NCBI GenBank assembly: GCA_029747015.1
Contig: JAKOGI010002391.1
Location: forward strand, 40,115 to 104,114
Direction of reading: 5' to 3'
Length of the DNA: 64,000 bases
Source of the DNA: Carnegiea gigantea
Taxonomy: Eukaryota > Streptophyta > Magnoliopsida > Caryophyllales > Cactaceae
In this document: one piece after another, positions 21,026-33,488 of the stretch
Layout: the number at the start of each line of letters is the position of its first letter
Position numbering within the stretch: the stretch's first letter is position 1
The notes under the pieces: model-generated
Database searches by the model: none
Seen by the model: only the letters and a program-made list of their open reading frames with translations
What the model was told of the DNA's origin: nothing
Made by a program: the position numbers and the translations under genes

Positions 21026-24000
21026 TCAGGGTGTTCTTACCAACCCTAGTTCCAGTCTATTTCTTTCAAATTGATCTCTAGCTAGTGCCTTAGTGAATAT
21101 ATCAGCAATTTGATTTTCCGTTGTGCAAAAATTCATAGAAATTAAACCCTTTTCAACATTATCTCTCAAGAAATGATGTCGAATGTCAATATGCTTTGTT
21201 CTTTTATGTTGACATGGATTTTTGGCAATGTTAATTGCACTTGTGTTATCACAAAAAATAGGAATGCGTCCAGTGTCAATACAAAAGTCCTTAAGCTGTT
21301 GTCTTAACCACAACAGTTGAGCACAACATGAAGCTGCTGCAACATATTCAGCTTCCGTTGTGGACATGGCAACTGAATGTTGCTTCTTGGTAGTCCAAGA
21401 TACCAAACAAGGTCCAAGAAAGTGAGCCATACCTGAGGTACTCTTTCTATCAACTAGGAATCCAGCGTAGTCAGCGTCAGCATATCCAACAAGATCAAAA
21501 TTGCAACCTCCAGGATACCATAAAGCTAAATTGGGTGTATGTTTCAAATATCTTAGTATCCGTTTAACAGCTTTAAGATGAGTCTCTTTAGGGCAAGACT
21601 GAAAACGGGCACATAAACCGACACTGAAAACAATGTCGGGCCTACTAGCGGTAAGGTATAAGAGTGACCCTATCATGCTCCTATAGAGTTTCTCCTCAAC
21701 TGAGGGACTCCCATCATCCATTACCAACTTAGTAGAAGGAGAAATGGGAGTATCAATGGGCTTGGCTGACTCCATCCCAAAATGCTTAAGTAGCTCCTAA
21801 TATACTTTTGTTGATGGATCATGGTGCCGTTTGGAGTTTGCTTGATTTGTAAGCCTAAGAAAAAGTTAAGCTCACCCATCATGCTCATCTCAAACTCACT
21901 CCTCATCATATTTGAAAATTCATTGCATAAATCATGATGAGTTGCACCAAATATAATGTCATCAACATATATTTGGACAATCAATAAATGTTCCCCCTTA
22001 GATTTTAGAAACAAGGTATTGTCTACCTTGCCTCTTCTAAAATTATTTTCAAGTAAAAAACTTGACAAACGATCATACCAAGCTCCAGGAGCTTGTTTTA
22101 AACCATAAAGAGCTTTGTCAAGTTTGAAAACATGGTTAGGAAATTCACTGTTTTTAAAACTAGGGGGTTGTTGGACATACACCTCTTCTTTAAGGTATCT
22201 GTTTAGGAATGCACTTTTCACGTCCATTTGATATAGCTTGATTTCCATATGAGCTGCAAAGGCTATTAGGATTCGAATAGCCTCAATTCTAGCAACTGGT
22301 GCAAAGGTTTCTTCATAATCGATCCCTTCTTCTTGGTATACCCTTGAACAACCAACCGTGCCTTGTTCCTAGTGACTGTTCCTGACTCATCCAGTTTGTT
22401 TCGGAACACCCACTTGGTTTCAATGATTGTTCTCTCTGCAGGTTCAGGTACCAGGTGCCATACTCTGTTTCTTTCAAATTGATGGAGCTTTTCTTGCATT
22501 GCCGTGACCCAATCTAAATCTACAAGAGCTTCATTCACATTCTTTGGCTCAATGTTAGAGAGAAAAGCATAGAAAGCACAAAAATTCTTAAGCTTAGACC
22601 TAGTTTGCACTCCACTGTTAATATCAGACAGAATTTGATCAAGGGGGTGTGAACTATGGTGCTTCCATGGTCGTGGAGTAAGTGGATCCACAGACACATG
22701 CTCTACTCTAGCCGGAATATTTGGAGAATCAGGCTCACGAACACCTCCTGAGCCTGTTTTTGCACCTGTTTGTAAGCCTGTTCCTGAAGAACATGGTCCC
22801 GAACAGGGTTCAACGGTGTTTCCCCCTGTTTGGTGTTCACCTTGCCTGCCGTTTTGAGGAACAACTTCTGGGCCTGTTGTCTCCATGGTGTTCTTACCTT
22901 GTCTCTCATGGAGCAACACTTCTTTTCGAACAAGACCTAATTCAAATTCTTCCTCCTGTGCATTATTCTCACTCAACGAGTTAGATTTGTCAAAAAGCAC
23001 ATGCACACTTTCCTCAACGCACAAGGTTCTTTTGTTAAAAACTTTGTATGCCTTGCTGTGAGAGGAATACCGAGAAATATTGCCTCATCACTCCTGGGAT
23101 CAAACTTTCCTAAAGCATCCTTCCCATTATTATGCACAAAACACCTACAACCGAATGTTCTTAAATGCATAATGTTGGGCTTTCTGCCTTTGAAGAGTTC
23201 GTAGGGAGTTTTGTTCAAAATAGGTCTAATCATACATCTATTCATAATGTAACATGATGTGTTCAAAGCTTCTGCCCAAAAGTTCCTAGGGAGACCACTA
23301 GCAATAAGCATTGTCTTAGTCATGTCTTCTAGGGTGCGGTTTTTGCGCTCAACCACCCCATTCTGTTGGGGTGTTCTTAGGGCCGAGAAGTTATGATCAA
23401 CACCATGCATATTACAAAATTCTGTAAAACTTGTATTTTCAAATTCAGTACCATGATCAGACCTCAAGCTAACCAATGAGTGTCCTACTCTCTTTTCAAC
23501 CTTTTTGAGAAAGGCAGTAAAATTCTCAAAAGTTTCATCCTTGGAGGCCAAGAACAGGGTCCAAGTAAATCGAGAGTAATCATCCACCATGACAAGTACA
23601 TACCTCTTCCCACCTCTACTTGTTATCCTCATAGGACCACATAGATCAATGTGTAGTAATTCAAGAGGTCGGGTAGTGCTAACACACCTTTTTGATTTAA
23701 AAGACAATCTGACTTGTTTTCCTTTTGCACAAGCTTCACAAACCTTGTCATCATTAAATTTGATGGAAGTTAGTCTAACAACTAGGTCTTTGGAAACAAG
23801 TTTGTTCAAAAGAGTGAGACTTGCATGACCTAGTCTCTTGTGCCAGAGCATTATATCATCATTTAAAGTGCTCAAACAAGTCAGGTTGCTTTGGGGAAGT
23901 GTGGAAATACATACTTTGTAAACATTTTTGTGATGCTTCCCCTTCAATACAACGTCTCCTGTGTTGGCATTGACAACCAAGCAATGTGTTCGTGAGAACG

Positions 24001-24349
24001 CCACTAGATTGTTCTTGTCACACAGTTGGGACACACTTAGTAAATTATGCTTTAAACCATCAACTAAGTGCACATTATCAATTGAATGGGAGAGAGTTTT
24101 ACCAATGCTACCTATACCGATAATTGTCCCAGACTTGCCGTTTCCAAAAGCCACGCTCCCACCGGTTGAAGCTGTAAGTGAGAGAAAGTTTGATTTTTCT
24201 CCGGTCATATGCCGCGAACACCCACTATCAACATACCACAGCTGCCTGTTTTCAAGGTTATTTTCTGAGCTATTTGCCAGGGTGTTCCTTACCCTGTTTG
24301 TTGGGTTGTTTGCGGGGTTGTTCTCTCTCACTTCAGCCTGTAAAACAAA
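21026..24349 (-). pseudogene. pol of copia element 1 (protease-integrase-RT-RNase H), frameshifted
   Basis: The frame opens right after the gag UGA. Domains in order: aspartic protease with VDSGCSRHM, GAG-pre-integrase with LWHKRLGHAS and CEACAKGK, integrase core with D (HIDLCGP), D (RSDHGTEF) and E (VVERKN), then a variable linker rich in CCTGTT words (22740-22890). Reverse transcriptase follows with [18 protein letters not shown] and YVDDIIFGA, and RNase H with CDNTSAI. Pol ends at 21026 (LELGLVRTP). Comparison with element 2 shows single-base deletions near 23060, 22340 and 21800, each moving the frame. Their sum is three, so the tail is back in the starting frame. All catalytic motifs are still present, so decay is recent. 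Confidence 0.9.
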
Positions 24350-26083
24350 TCAAGGGTTAGTTTTGGGAACCCAGATCCACTTGGGTCCCATTCTTTTAGA
24401 CAAATAAAGCTCATCTTTCCTAATCCAGATTTGTTTTACATACCTTTCATTCTTTTCAATGGCATACCTTCTTGAAGGACATGAATATTGATAGTGACCA
24501 GTTTTACCACAATGAAAGCAAACAATGTTTTTAGGTAATCCCACATACTTTCTATGGATTGGGTAAATGGTTTGTTTAGGCTTATATCCAAGTTCCTTTT
24601 TATTTCGACTGTGGTGAGTGTTTAACCTATTCAATGCTCTTGAGGACTTGTTCCAACGCTTGGTTGTGACAAGCTTGGTTTCCAGGTTTTCTATATTAGT
24701 ATGCAAGCTCTTGTTCTCTTCGAGCAAAGACTCAACCATTCCTTCCACCTCAAGGAGTTTTTCCTCCACTCGAGAATAATCTCCCTCTTTTATAAAGAGG
24801 TTTTCCTTGAGCATGTTAATATTTTCATATAAGCCCAGTTTTTCATTTTTAAGGGTTTCATTTTCAAGTTCTAGGTCTCGGACATCTCGTTTTAATTCAG
24901 CACAAGTATCCATCAAGGTATATAAAAGTTCTTCGAGAGTTGCTTTATTGAGACCACGTACCTTGTTCTTGAGATCAATCAAGCTGTTTGTGGATTCATC
25001 ATCTGAGTCTGAGTCACTTTGTGCCATGAGAGCTACAGCATCTTCTTCACTTTCAGATTCACCTTCATCCTCAGAAGAGTCTCCCCAGGCAGCAAGCATA
25101 GCCTTCGAGAATCTTTTGCCTGAGGTGTTCACAGGTTGTTTTCGAACCTATTTTCTGGGTTGTTCGAACTCCTGCTCTTCTCGAAGCAGAGGGCATTTTT
25201 TCACAAGGTGATCTGGTTTGCCACATTTAAAACACCTTGTGAACTGTTCTCGGGGGGTGTTTCTGCATTTACTGAAGTCCTTTCTTTTGCTGTTTTCTGT
25301 GACCTTTTTGAAGAATTTCTTGAACTTTCGTGTCATTAAGGCCATCTCTTCATCCTCAAGGTCAGAGTCATCATCCTCTTGTGCTTTCAAGGCAAGCCCA
25401 CGATCCTTCTTCTGCTCCTCTTTTTGTTGTGAGTTCTTTCTGAGTTCATAGGTTTGAAGATTGCCAATCAACTCGTCGAGGGTGATCTTGTTCATGTCTT
25501 TAGCTTCTTGGATGGCTGTCACCTTCGCTTCCCAAGACCGAGGCAAAATCCTTAGAATCTTCCTCACCAGCTCTTCTGTGGTGAAGGATTTTCCCAGGGA
25601 TTTTAGCTCGTTTGTTATGTGGGTGAAGCGTGTGTACATGTCCATCACGTTCTCACGATCACCCATATCAAACAACTCATATTGCCTCATGAGTAGCTCA
25701 ATACGTGACTGTTTGACTTGACTTGTTCCTTCATGAGCTACTTGGAGGGCATTCCATATCTCCTGGGCTGACTCACACTCCGAGATACGTGTATATTCAT
25801 CTGGACCTAGGCCAAAATATAATAGCTTCTTGGCCTTGGCATTCTTTTCCATTTTCTTATAGTCTTCAGCATCAAACTCTATGGGTTCCTTGGGAACCTT
25901 CTTACCATCTTCAAGCACCTTGGTGGGAACAAGGGGCCCGTTCTTGATGAGCATCCATAACTCATAATCTTCTGCCTGAATATAGTTCTTCATCCTATTC
26001 TTCCACCAACTATAATGTTGGCCGTTGAAATAGGGTGGCCGAGTAATGGATTGCCCTTCAAGGATTCCTTGTGGTGTACTCAT
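24350..26083 (-). pseudogene. gag of copia element 1, one in-frame nonsense codon
   Basis: Starts MSTPQGILEGQS at 26083, 58 bp inside the 5' LTR boundary. The N-terminal half is the copia gag (UBN2-type) domain with PPYFNGQHYSWW. Two CCHC zinc knuckles follow, CFKCGKPDHLVKKC and CFHCGKTGHYQYSC, on either side of an acidic, coiled-coil-like stretch. At 578 codons it is long for copia, as in Sireviruses. TAG at 25148-25150 replaces the CAG seen in element 2, so this stop is a mutation. The last codon is UGA at 24350-24352, directly in frame with pol and present in element 2 at the same place. Confidence 0.9.
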
Positions 26084-26123
26084 CTTCAGAATCTCTCAAG
26101 GTGTTAGCCCTTTTGTGAGAGAA

Positions 26124-26138
26124 CCTGCTCTGATACCA
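26124..26138 (-). promoter_or_regulatory. Primer-binding site of copia element 1 (initiator tRNA-Met)
   Basis: On the minus strand TGGTATCAGAGCAGG begins 2 bp after the 5' LTR and is complementary to the 3' end of plant initiator tRNA-Met. Confidence 0.92.
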
Positions 26139-26140
26139 CT

Positions 26141-27839
26141 TGTTGTATTTAGGAGTACTTACCCACAAGAGGGGGGTGAATTGTGGTGTTCGATTTTCGC
26201 GTACTTACTGGCAAACACCCTCTTGATTGCAGAGGTTGTTCTCGAATTACAAACAACCTTCTGACTTGTTTGTACCAGATGTTTTCAATTTGCTCAAAGG
26301 CGAAAATCAACAAGATAAATGCGGAAATAAAGCACACACAATTTTTCCGTGGAAAACACCTCTAGCCCAACTGAGGTGTGAAAAACCACGACCTACCTCG
26401 TGTAGGATTTAACCACTTTCACTAACGGGCTGAACACGTTACAAAAGTAACACACCTTGTTACAACTTGCAACCACGTAACCTTCTTTTCTAAGAAAGGT
26501 TACACCACGTCCAAATCTCACCAGATTGGACACGTCCAAAGTCCACACGACTGAGGACCACTCACTCACTTTTCTGATCCAAGATCAGGGTTACAAAACA
26601 CCTTACGGGGGTGCTTCTAATTTAAGCAGATGTAAGGTACAATGAGGTCCTAGTATGCCAATATCTTGAAAGCTCAGCTTAAACACAACTTGTCTCGGTT
26701 TTTCTTTTCTCAAGAGTAGCTCGAAAAATTCTTCTCACTAGAAAAACCACTTTTGTAATTTCCCCCTTTTTTGCGTATGTTATGTATGTTTCTCGTTTTT
26801 TTCTCTCTTTTTGAATGGGAGTGAAATGTTGAGATTTTAAACAAAAAATCCAACGGTCAAAAACAAGGAGAAGTGATAAAATCAGCTATGTTTAGCAAAG
26901 AAAGATTTTTGCTTAGCACAAAGAATTCCAACGGCTAAAAGATCAATGAGGATAGAGTTTTCCCAATATTGTAGGGATTTGATTTTTGGAAGATAAAAGT
27001 CTATCTTTTCCCCTTTAAAAATAGCCGTGAGATACATGGGAAAGAATCTCAGCTTTGAATTTTGAATTAATCACTTCCCAAAGGATAAGAAAGAAATATT
27101 TTCGGTTTTGGTAAATATTTTCCAAAATCAGTTTTGCAAATCTCCCAAGGGATTTTCATATCAAAAAGATTTTCTACAGCTTAAATTGATGTCTTGGAAT
27201 TTTATCAAAATATATTAGAGCTTTTGGCCAACCAAAATAAGTTTTCCAAAGTAACCGGGTTTGGCCGTTACAGTTCAGAAACACCCTAGGTACCCTGTTT
27301 ACAGGGTTGTTCAAACTTGGTGTTCTGAAGCAAATAGCGCAACCGATTCAAGAGTGGTTAGTTAGAGACTTTTCAAGATTGGCATATTAACAAGAGTCTA
27401 AAAAATAAAACCTAAATTACCCAAGACATCTTGTTGTAGATCCAGTCATCTTGTTCAAGATGAATACGCTGCCCCAACCACCTAGACCAACCTGTTTGCC
27501 AGGTTGTTCTTGTATCGCTTGAGTTCAGAAAGGCATGTTTGCTGGATTGTCCTTGAAACACCTAGCCTGTTCGCCAGGTTGTTCTTGTATTGCTTGAATT
27601 CAGAAACTGATCTTAACACACAATCAACTCATCGAGGTGGTGTTCTTGACTTGAGCGTGAGTCGTCAAGGTATGAGACCTGTTCTTAAGACATGTTCTCA
27701 ACATTCAGCAAACAAGTTAAGATGCATATTGAAAATAACAGTGTATGCCTGTTTGGAGAACTTTGTTTGGAGCAACATTACTTAAGAGCATTTTACACTT
27801 GGGTTTGTTGTCATCAAAACTGAATATACTAATTCAACA
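26141..27839 (-). repeat. 5' LTR of copia element 1
   Basis: 1,699 bp. It is nearly identical to 16682-18380 and holds the promoter and start of the element, though I cannot point to a TATA box with confidence. Confidence 0.93.
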
Positions 27840-28548
27840 TTATATGCTTTTAATATAGTAACTACGATTAAATTTTTCAAATGTGTTCGTAGAATATTAT
27901 TAGTCATGGTCAAGAAATTACACACATTGTTAAGGTAAGTATTAAATTGTATGTAGGAATTTAATTTTTAATTTGTTGGAAGATATTATTATGTGGTAGT
28001 TTGCATGGTAAATGTAAAAAGGTTTATATGTTATGAATATAGTAGCTATGAGATGATAAATATAGTTGGCAGAATAATTTGAAATGATTAAATGTTATTT
28101 TTGTAAATGTGGGATAATTAAAATTTGATTATATGTTGTGAATATATGTTATTTACTTAGCAATATGATTATATGTTTTAGGTAACATTTTGAGAATAAG
28201 GTTTTAAATGTTGCATGATAATATGATTACGTAAATATTTTTAAGCATGCTAATGAAGTTAGACTTATTAAAATGGTGGTTGTTAAAATGAATACATCTG
28301 TAGAATATGTGTGAAATAATTATGAGAATATGTTTGTAAATATAGTTGGTAGAATAGTTGTTAAAATGAATGTAGTCGGTAGAATATTTTATGAAATTAT
28401 AAAAAAGTATATGTGTTTTAGAAAACATTATGAGAATATGTTTGTTAATATGACATGATTATAATTAATCATATGTTGCAGAATATTTTGAGGCATGTGG
28501 AGAAATTATGCACATTATAATGTAACTTATTTAAAGGAATATAATAGG

Positions 28549-28990
28549 TAGCATATGGTACTAAAATGAATATGTGACTATGATAATTAAAATGAATATG
28601 TTGGTTCATAAAATGAATGTTTTTCTTTTTTAGTATATGTTACTAAAATGATCATGTTATTTACTATGATAATTAAAATGAATATGTTACTTCATAAAAT
28701 GAACGTTCTTCTTTTTTTAGTATATGTTATTAGAATGTATATGTTAATGACTATGATAATTAAAATGAATATGGTACTTCATATAATGGATGTTTTCCTT
28801 TTTTTAGTATATGTTATTCAAATGAATATGTTAATCACTATAATAATTAAAATAAATATGTTCATTCATTACATGAATGTTTTTCTTTTTTAAGTATATG
28901 TTACTAAAATGAATATGTTAATCAGTATGATAATTAAAATGAATATGTTACTTCATAAAATGAGTAATTTCGTTTTGTAGTATATCTTGC
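28549..28990. repeat. Minisatellite, about 87-bp unit, about 5 copies
   Basis: Imperfect tandem copies share AGTATATGTTACTAAAATGA, then ATAATTAAAATGAATATGTTACTTCAT. It lies in the 5' non-coding part of the Harbinger element. The open frame at 28648-28893 is a by-product of the repeat and not a gene. Confidence 0.88.
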
Positions 28991-29398
28991 AAAAAAAAAT
29001 ATGTTGCCAATTAAAATAAAATTAGGCATTTTAGTAGATGTTACTAAATTGAACATGTTAATGGAAATGTTACTTATTCAACTGAATTGAACATGATGAT
29101 GTGGATAAATGGTTAATAGGTTTTTCGTAACTAAAATGGATATTATTTGGTTCATGAAGCTTAATTTGAATACGATTATATCTAAATATGTTAACATGAT
29201 TATATGTGACATGAGTAATCACATGGTTAAATGAATGTATTAATTTGAGTACAATTATATGATTGTATGATTGTATGTAACATTATGCATCTAAAAATAT
29301 TTGTGTACTTGGCAATGCCATTATCTCCAATTAATAGAAGTGATTAATATATTAATACAACTAATCATAAATTTGTAGGTGGTAATTGCACCTGAATT

Positions 29399-30650
29399 AT
29401 GGATCTTAACACTGCCCTAACCTTTATGAGTTTGCTTGAGGCTGACGATTCACCCCAAGTTAGGGGGAATAGTGCTACCCCAATTCCCGTACGCAATCCC
29501 CATGTGTCTTACCCCCTATATCCACCACAAAACTACCACCATCATCCGCATCATTCATATTACCCACCCCAACTTAGCTTGAGCATTCCAGTGCTTCAAG
29601 TCAGAATCGTCGACCATATCCTTCACCATATTACCCCCATATAACGAATCTTTGAAGCCGGTGCACAGTACTGAATACTCGTATTACTCTCCATACTATC
29701 CCCGACCACCTCCTCATCTAAATTACCTTTCTATAGGGAGCAACTCCACCCCCTCAGCAACATCAATGGGATCAATGGTTGGGCTGGGCACCTCTGAGAC
29801 AAACATTGAGGCAAGCACTGATGAGGGGGGTGCGGAGGAAGTATGGGGGTAATATTGGTGGTGTGAAAAAGTGGACAGTTGTCAAAGATCAACGGCTAAT
29901 ACGGGCATGAGTCAATGTAGGCACGGATCCTATTATCGGGGCTGATAAAAAAAGTCTAGCTTTTAGAATAGGGTGGCCTCAAATTTTAATGAGCCTTGCC
30001 CACGAGGGGCATCAACCGTACTTCAAAGAAATGTAATAACCAATGGCTTCGGAGCTCCCCAATAGTTAATAAATAGACATGTATTATGTTGGAAATGGAA
30101 CATAGTAATCATAGTGGGTGGAATGATGCTAAGATTCTTCATGAGGCCTACAGATTGTACACCGAGCATATAGGGAAGAAGTTTGAATTGGAGCATTGGT
30201 ATAAGATGCTCAAGGGCCAACCTAAATGGACGGTGAAATGTGACCCACCTAAGTCAGGGTCAGGATTCTCTAAAAGGTCCAATCCCGATACCAAAGAAGC
30301 AGGAGATAAAGGTCTTGGTGGGTGTGAAAGACCTGAGGGCTAGAAAGCCACGAAGAGAAGGCTTAATGAAAAGGCTAACAATAGCGTCGTTGATCTATCC
30401 ACAACTTAGCTGAAGGAGTTAAAGAGTGCCAACCCTGATATGAATGAAATATTTCAAAGATTTCATCATCACGGCAAAAGAAGAAAAAGCGCAGAAGATA
30501 ATGATGAGGAAACAAAAGCTGAGGGCCTAGGAGGATAGAATAATGATGATGGACACCTCAACAATGACTCCTGAACAAGCAGCTTACTATGAGCAAAGGA
30601 GAGCAGAAATCATGCAAAGGAGATTAGGGCACTCATCATCAACTCAATAA
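29399..30650 (+). pseudogene. Harbinger ORF1, Myb/SANT-like DNA-binding protein, broken
   Basis: Begins MDLNTALTFM at 29399, just after an AG-acceptor-like TTTGTAG. A Pro/His/Tyr-rich N-terminus is followed, in shifted frames, by a trihelix/Myb-like segment near 29868-30000 (KKWTVVKDQRLIRA, then TDPIIGAD). A KFELEHWYKMLKGQPKW block comes near 30180-30230, and the C-terminus reads EQAAYYEQRRAEIMQ before TAA at 30648-30650. This protein is needed together with the nuclease for PIF/Harbinger transposition, helping TIR binding and nuclear entry. Several stops and frameshifts (for example near 29642, 29848, 30034 and 30343) kill it. Confidence 0.75.
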
Positions 30651-30884
30651 TATGTCTCCCCTCCCCTTTAATTATATAGATTACAAGAACTATGTACCTC
30701 ATCTTAGGTTGTAACAGCTTACTATATCACTTTTGTTTTCCATGTGTTGTCTTGGACAACAGTTTGGTGTAATCATGTTATGATGTAAATTTATGAAAAT
30801 GGGCATGCCTATTATTATTTAATAAAATGATCACTCTTCTGTACATTAATGTTTAATCATTATTATTTGTGTATGCCGTTTGTA

Positions 30885-32010
30885 ATGGATACTTTTAATG
30901 TTTAAAAGTTGTCCGTTGAGGAAGAATCATCATCCTCATCCTCCTCATCTTCATCAAACGATGATGTCATAATACCCGTCATAGGGGCGTACGTCCAATA
31001 TTAACAATGAGTGTAATAACAAATAATGTTCCTTTTACAACTTAAGCAAGCAGCAACAGAGGTGATGCCTTCGACATCTAGGCCTCGGACGAAGAAGAGA
31101 TGTATTAAGAGAGATAGAGAAGCTTCCCACTACCGTTATACAAAGACCACATCGTGGAAGATTCATTGTACAACAAACATCATTTTCGACGTAGATTAAG
31201 AATGTGGAGGAACTTATTTCTCCACATTGTGGAAGCACTTAACAATCATTCAGAGTACTTTTAGGTGAAGTGTGATGCGATCAGAAAGTATGGGTTGTTG
31301 CCATTAACCAAGTGTACTGCAGTCATGCGAATGCTTGGGTACGGTGTAGCGACTGATTGCGTTAATAAGTACTTAAAGATTGGTGCGAGCACCACAATGG
31401 AATGCCTGAAAAAGTTCGCATTAGGCGCCATTGAGGTTTTCAGGGAGGAGTACTTGAGAAAATCGAATCAAGCTGATGTTGATCACTTACTGCAAGTTGT
31501 TGAAGTCCATGACTTTTTCGGTATATTAGGAAGTATAGACTGCATGCACTAGGAGTGAAAAAATTGTCCAACGGCTTGGAGGACATCATTTTAAAAGCAA
31601 ACTTATAAGGTACCAACAATCATCCTTGAAGTCGTTGCATCATACGACCTTTGGATATTGCATGCATTCTTCGGATTGCCTGGAAGTCTCAATGACATCA
31701 ACGTCCTAGACCGCTCACCGATTTTTCAAGAGCTGTAGGAGGATCGGGCTCCTAAATATGAGTATGTCATCAATGCGCATTAGTACAACATAGAATACTA
31801 TTTTTTTGATGGAATTTATCCGAAATAGGCGACATTTGTTAAAACTGTCCCACTTCCCCAAGGGCCGAAGAAAAAACTCTTCATAGAACGTTAAGAATCA
31901 GTGAGAAAGGATGTTGAGCGAGCCTTTGGTGTGTTACAAGTTAGATTTGCCATTGTACGTGGCCTCCACTCGTCTGATGGATCAAAGAGAAATTAGTGTT
32001 ACTATGAGAG
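30885..32010 (+). pseudogene. Harbinger DDE transposase (HARBI1-like nuclease), 5' part
   Basis: Starts MDTFNV at 30885, with a stop a few codons later and a Ser/Glu-rich head. The helix-turn-helix-bearing part near 31265-31552 includes LTKCTAVMRMLGYG. The nuclease domain (Plant_tran/DDE_Tnp_4) shows the first Asp in GSIDCMH (about 31530-31550), the second in SLNDINVLDRS (about 31687-31720) and the Glu in KDVERAFGVL (about 31909-31938). Stops occur at 31550-31552 and several later codons. The gene is cut at 32010 by copia element 2 and resumes at 42860. Confidence 0.85.
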
Positions 32011-33430
32011 TGTTAGAATGTATAAGGTTTTGATGATAACAAATCCAAGTGTTGTAGTTGTTGTTGTTGCTCCAAACAGGCTTTACCAACAGGGCCTTAC
32101 TGCTGTTTTTCAATATATTAAAAACTGCTTGACTAATGGTTTATCAAGAACAGGTACTCAAGTCAGCGATGTAAGAACAACAATGAGAAACAGGCTCTGT
32201 AAGGTATTTGAAACATGTCCTGTGAAGTGTTTGAAGCATATGATATAAGTGCAGCCGTGAGGAACAGGTTCTGTGAAGTGTTTGCAGCAGATTCGTCTTT
32301 ATACAAGATGACTAGTGGTTACAACAAGATGTCTTGATTTAATTTGGCTTTATATTTTTAGACTCTTGTTAATATACCAATCAGAAACTCTTAACTTACC
32401 ACTTACTTGAAACGGTTTTGTTTTCTTTTGGTAAATATTTCGGATCACCCTTCAGAACAATCCTGGAAACAGGGTGATCAGGGTGTTTCCAGAATAAGCT
32501 GCGAAAAACTGTTTTGCACGATTTTTATCTTTTGGATTTTAAGCAGCTTCTTCAAAGATTTGCAAGAAAGATTTTTTATGGAGTATTTTACCCCTTATCC
32601 TAAAAACGATTATTAAAATCTAAGGGGATTTGCAAAATCTTTTTGAATAAAAAGAATATCCAGTTTTTAGCAAGTGGATAAGGTTGTTGAGAAAAACATG
32701 GGCTAGTTGCTGAGAATCACCGCCTTATGCACACGGTTTAGGAAGTGTTTCCAGCTCATGTTTCCTCATCCCTTGTGGCTAAAGAATTCTATATTCTTTA
32801 GGGATTTTAGTTTCCAAAAATTTGAGGAATTGTTTTTCCAAGCACTATATAAAGTCGCTTCTTAGAACGTTAGAAGCATCGGTTTTCAAAAAGAAAAATT
32901 CAGTGTTCATGAGCTTAAAAGTTTGAAAAGAAAACCGTGTCTAGTGAGTGAGTTATTTGAGCTTTCAAAGTTGGCATACTAGGACTTCATTGTACCCTAT
33001 ATTAGCTTAGTTGAGAAGCATTGTAATAGGGTGTTTTTCTTTATACTCTTCTTTCACAAAAGTGAGTTGAGTGTGTGTCCAAATCAAGGGGATTTTGGAC
33101 GTGGGGTAACCTGTCTTAGGGAAGACGGTTACGTGGGTTACAATTTGTAACAAGGTGTGTTACTATTGTAACGTGATTAGCCCGTTTAGTGAAGTGTTTA
33201 AATCCTACACGAGGTAGGTCGTGGTTTTTAACCTCAGTTGGGCTAGAGGTGTTTTCCACGTAAAAATCTTGTGTCCATTATTTCCGCATTCAATTTTGTT
33301 GGATTTTCGCTTCTGCTTATCTCAGGAACAACCTGTGCGAACAGGGTCTAAGACTGTTTGCCAGCAACTTGCAAAAATCGGACGCCACAATTCACCCCCC
33401 TCTTGTGGTTGTGTACTCTCTAAATCAACA
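32011..33430 (+). repeat. 5' LTR of copia element 2
   Basis: Starts TGTTAGAATG and ends TAAATCAACA. Several AACAGG words lie in its first 500 bp. CTATATAAAG near 32845 is a plausible TATA box. Confidence 0.93.
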
Positions 33431-33432
33431 AG

Positions 33433-33447
33433 TGGTATCAGAGCAGG
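33433..33447 (+). promoter_or_regulatory. Primer-binding site of copia element 2 (initiator tRNA-Met)
   Basis: TGGTATCAGAGCAGG, 2 bp after the 5' LTR, identical to that of element 1. Confidence 0.92.
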
Positions 33448-33488
33448 TTCTCCTTTGAAAGGCTATCACCTTTGAGAGATCCTTGAAG

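Larger units (their letters stand above)
16682..27839 (-). mobile_element. Sirevirus-like Ty1/copia retrotransposon, element 1
   Basis: Complete 11,158-bp element read on the minus strand: 5' LTR at 26141-27839, PBS, gag, pol (protease, integrase, RT, RNase H), third ORF, PPTs, 3' LTR at 16682-18380. TSD TTATA lies at 16677-16681 and 27840-27844. The LTRs are both 1,699 bp and differ at about 20 positions plus two single-base indels by eye, about 1.2%. A large two-knuckle gag, a separate ORF after pol and doubled polypurine tracts point to the Sirevirus (SIRE/Maximus) lineage. It is inactive: one nonsense codon in gag, three frameshifts in pol, one frameshift in ORF3. Confidence 0.92.

Noticed and set aside
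24300..24360. Treating the gag-pol UGA of element 1 as just another decay mutation
   Set aside because: The same stop at the same codon position is present in the diverged element 2, unlike every other stop.
28648..28893. 81-codon frame rich in Met and Ile
   Set aside because: It is produced by the 87-bp minisatellite and repeats with it; not a gene.
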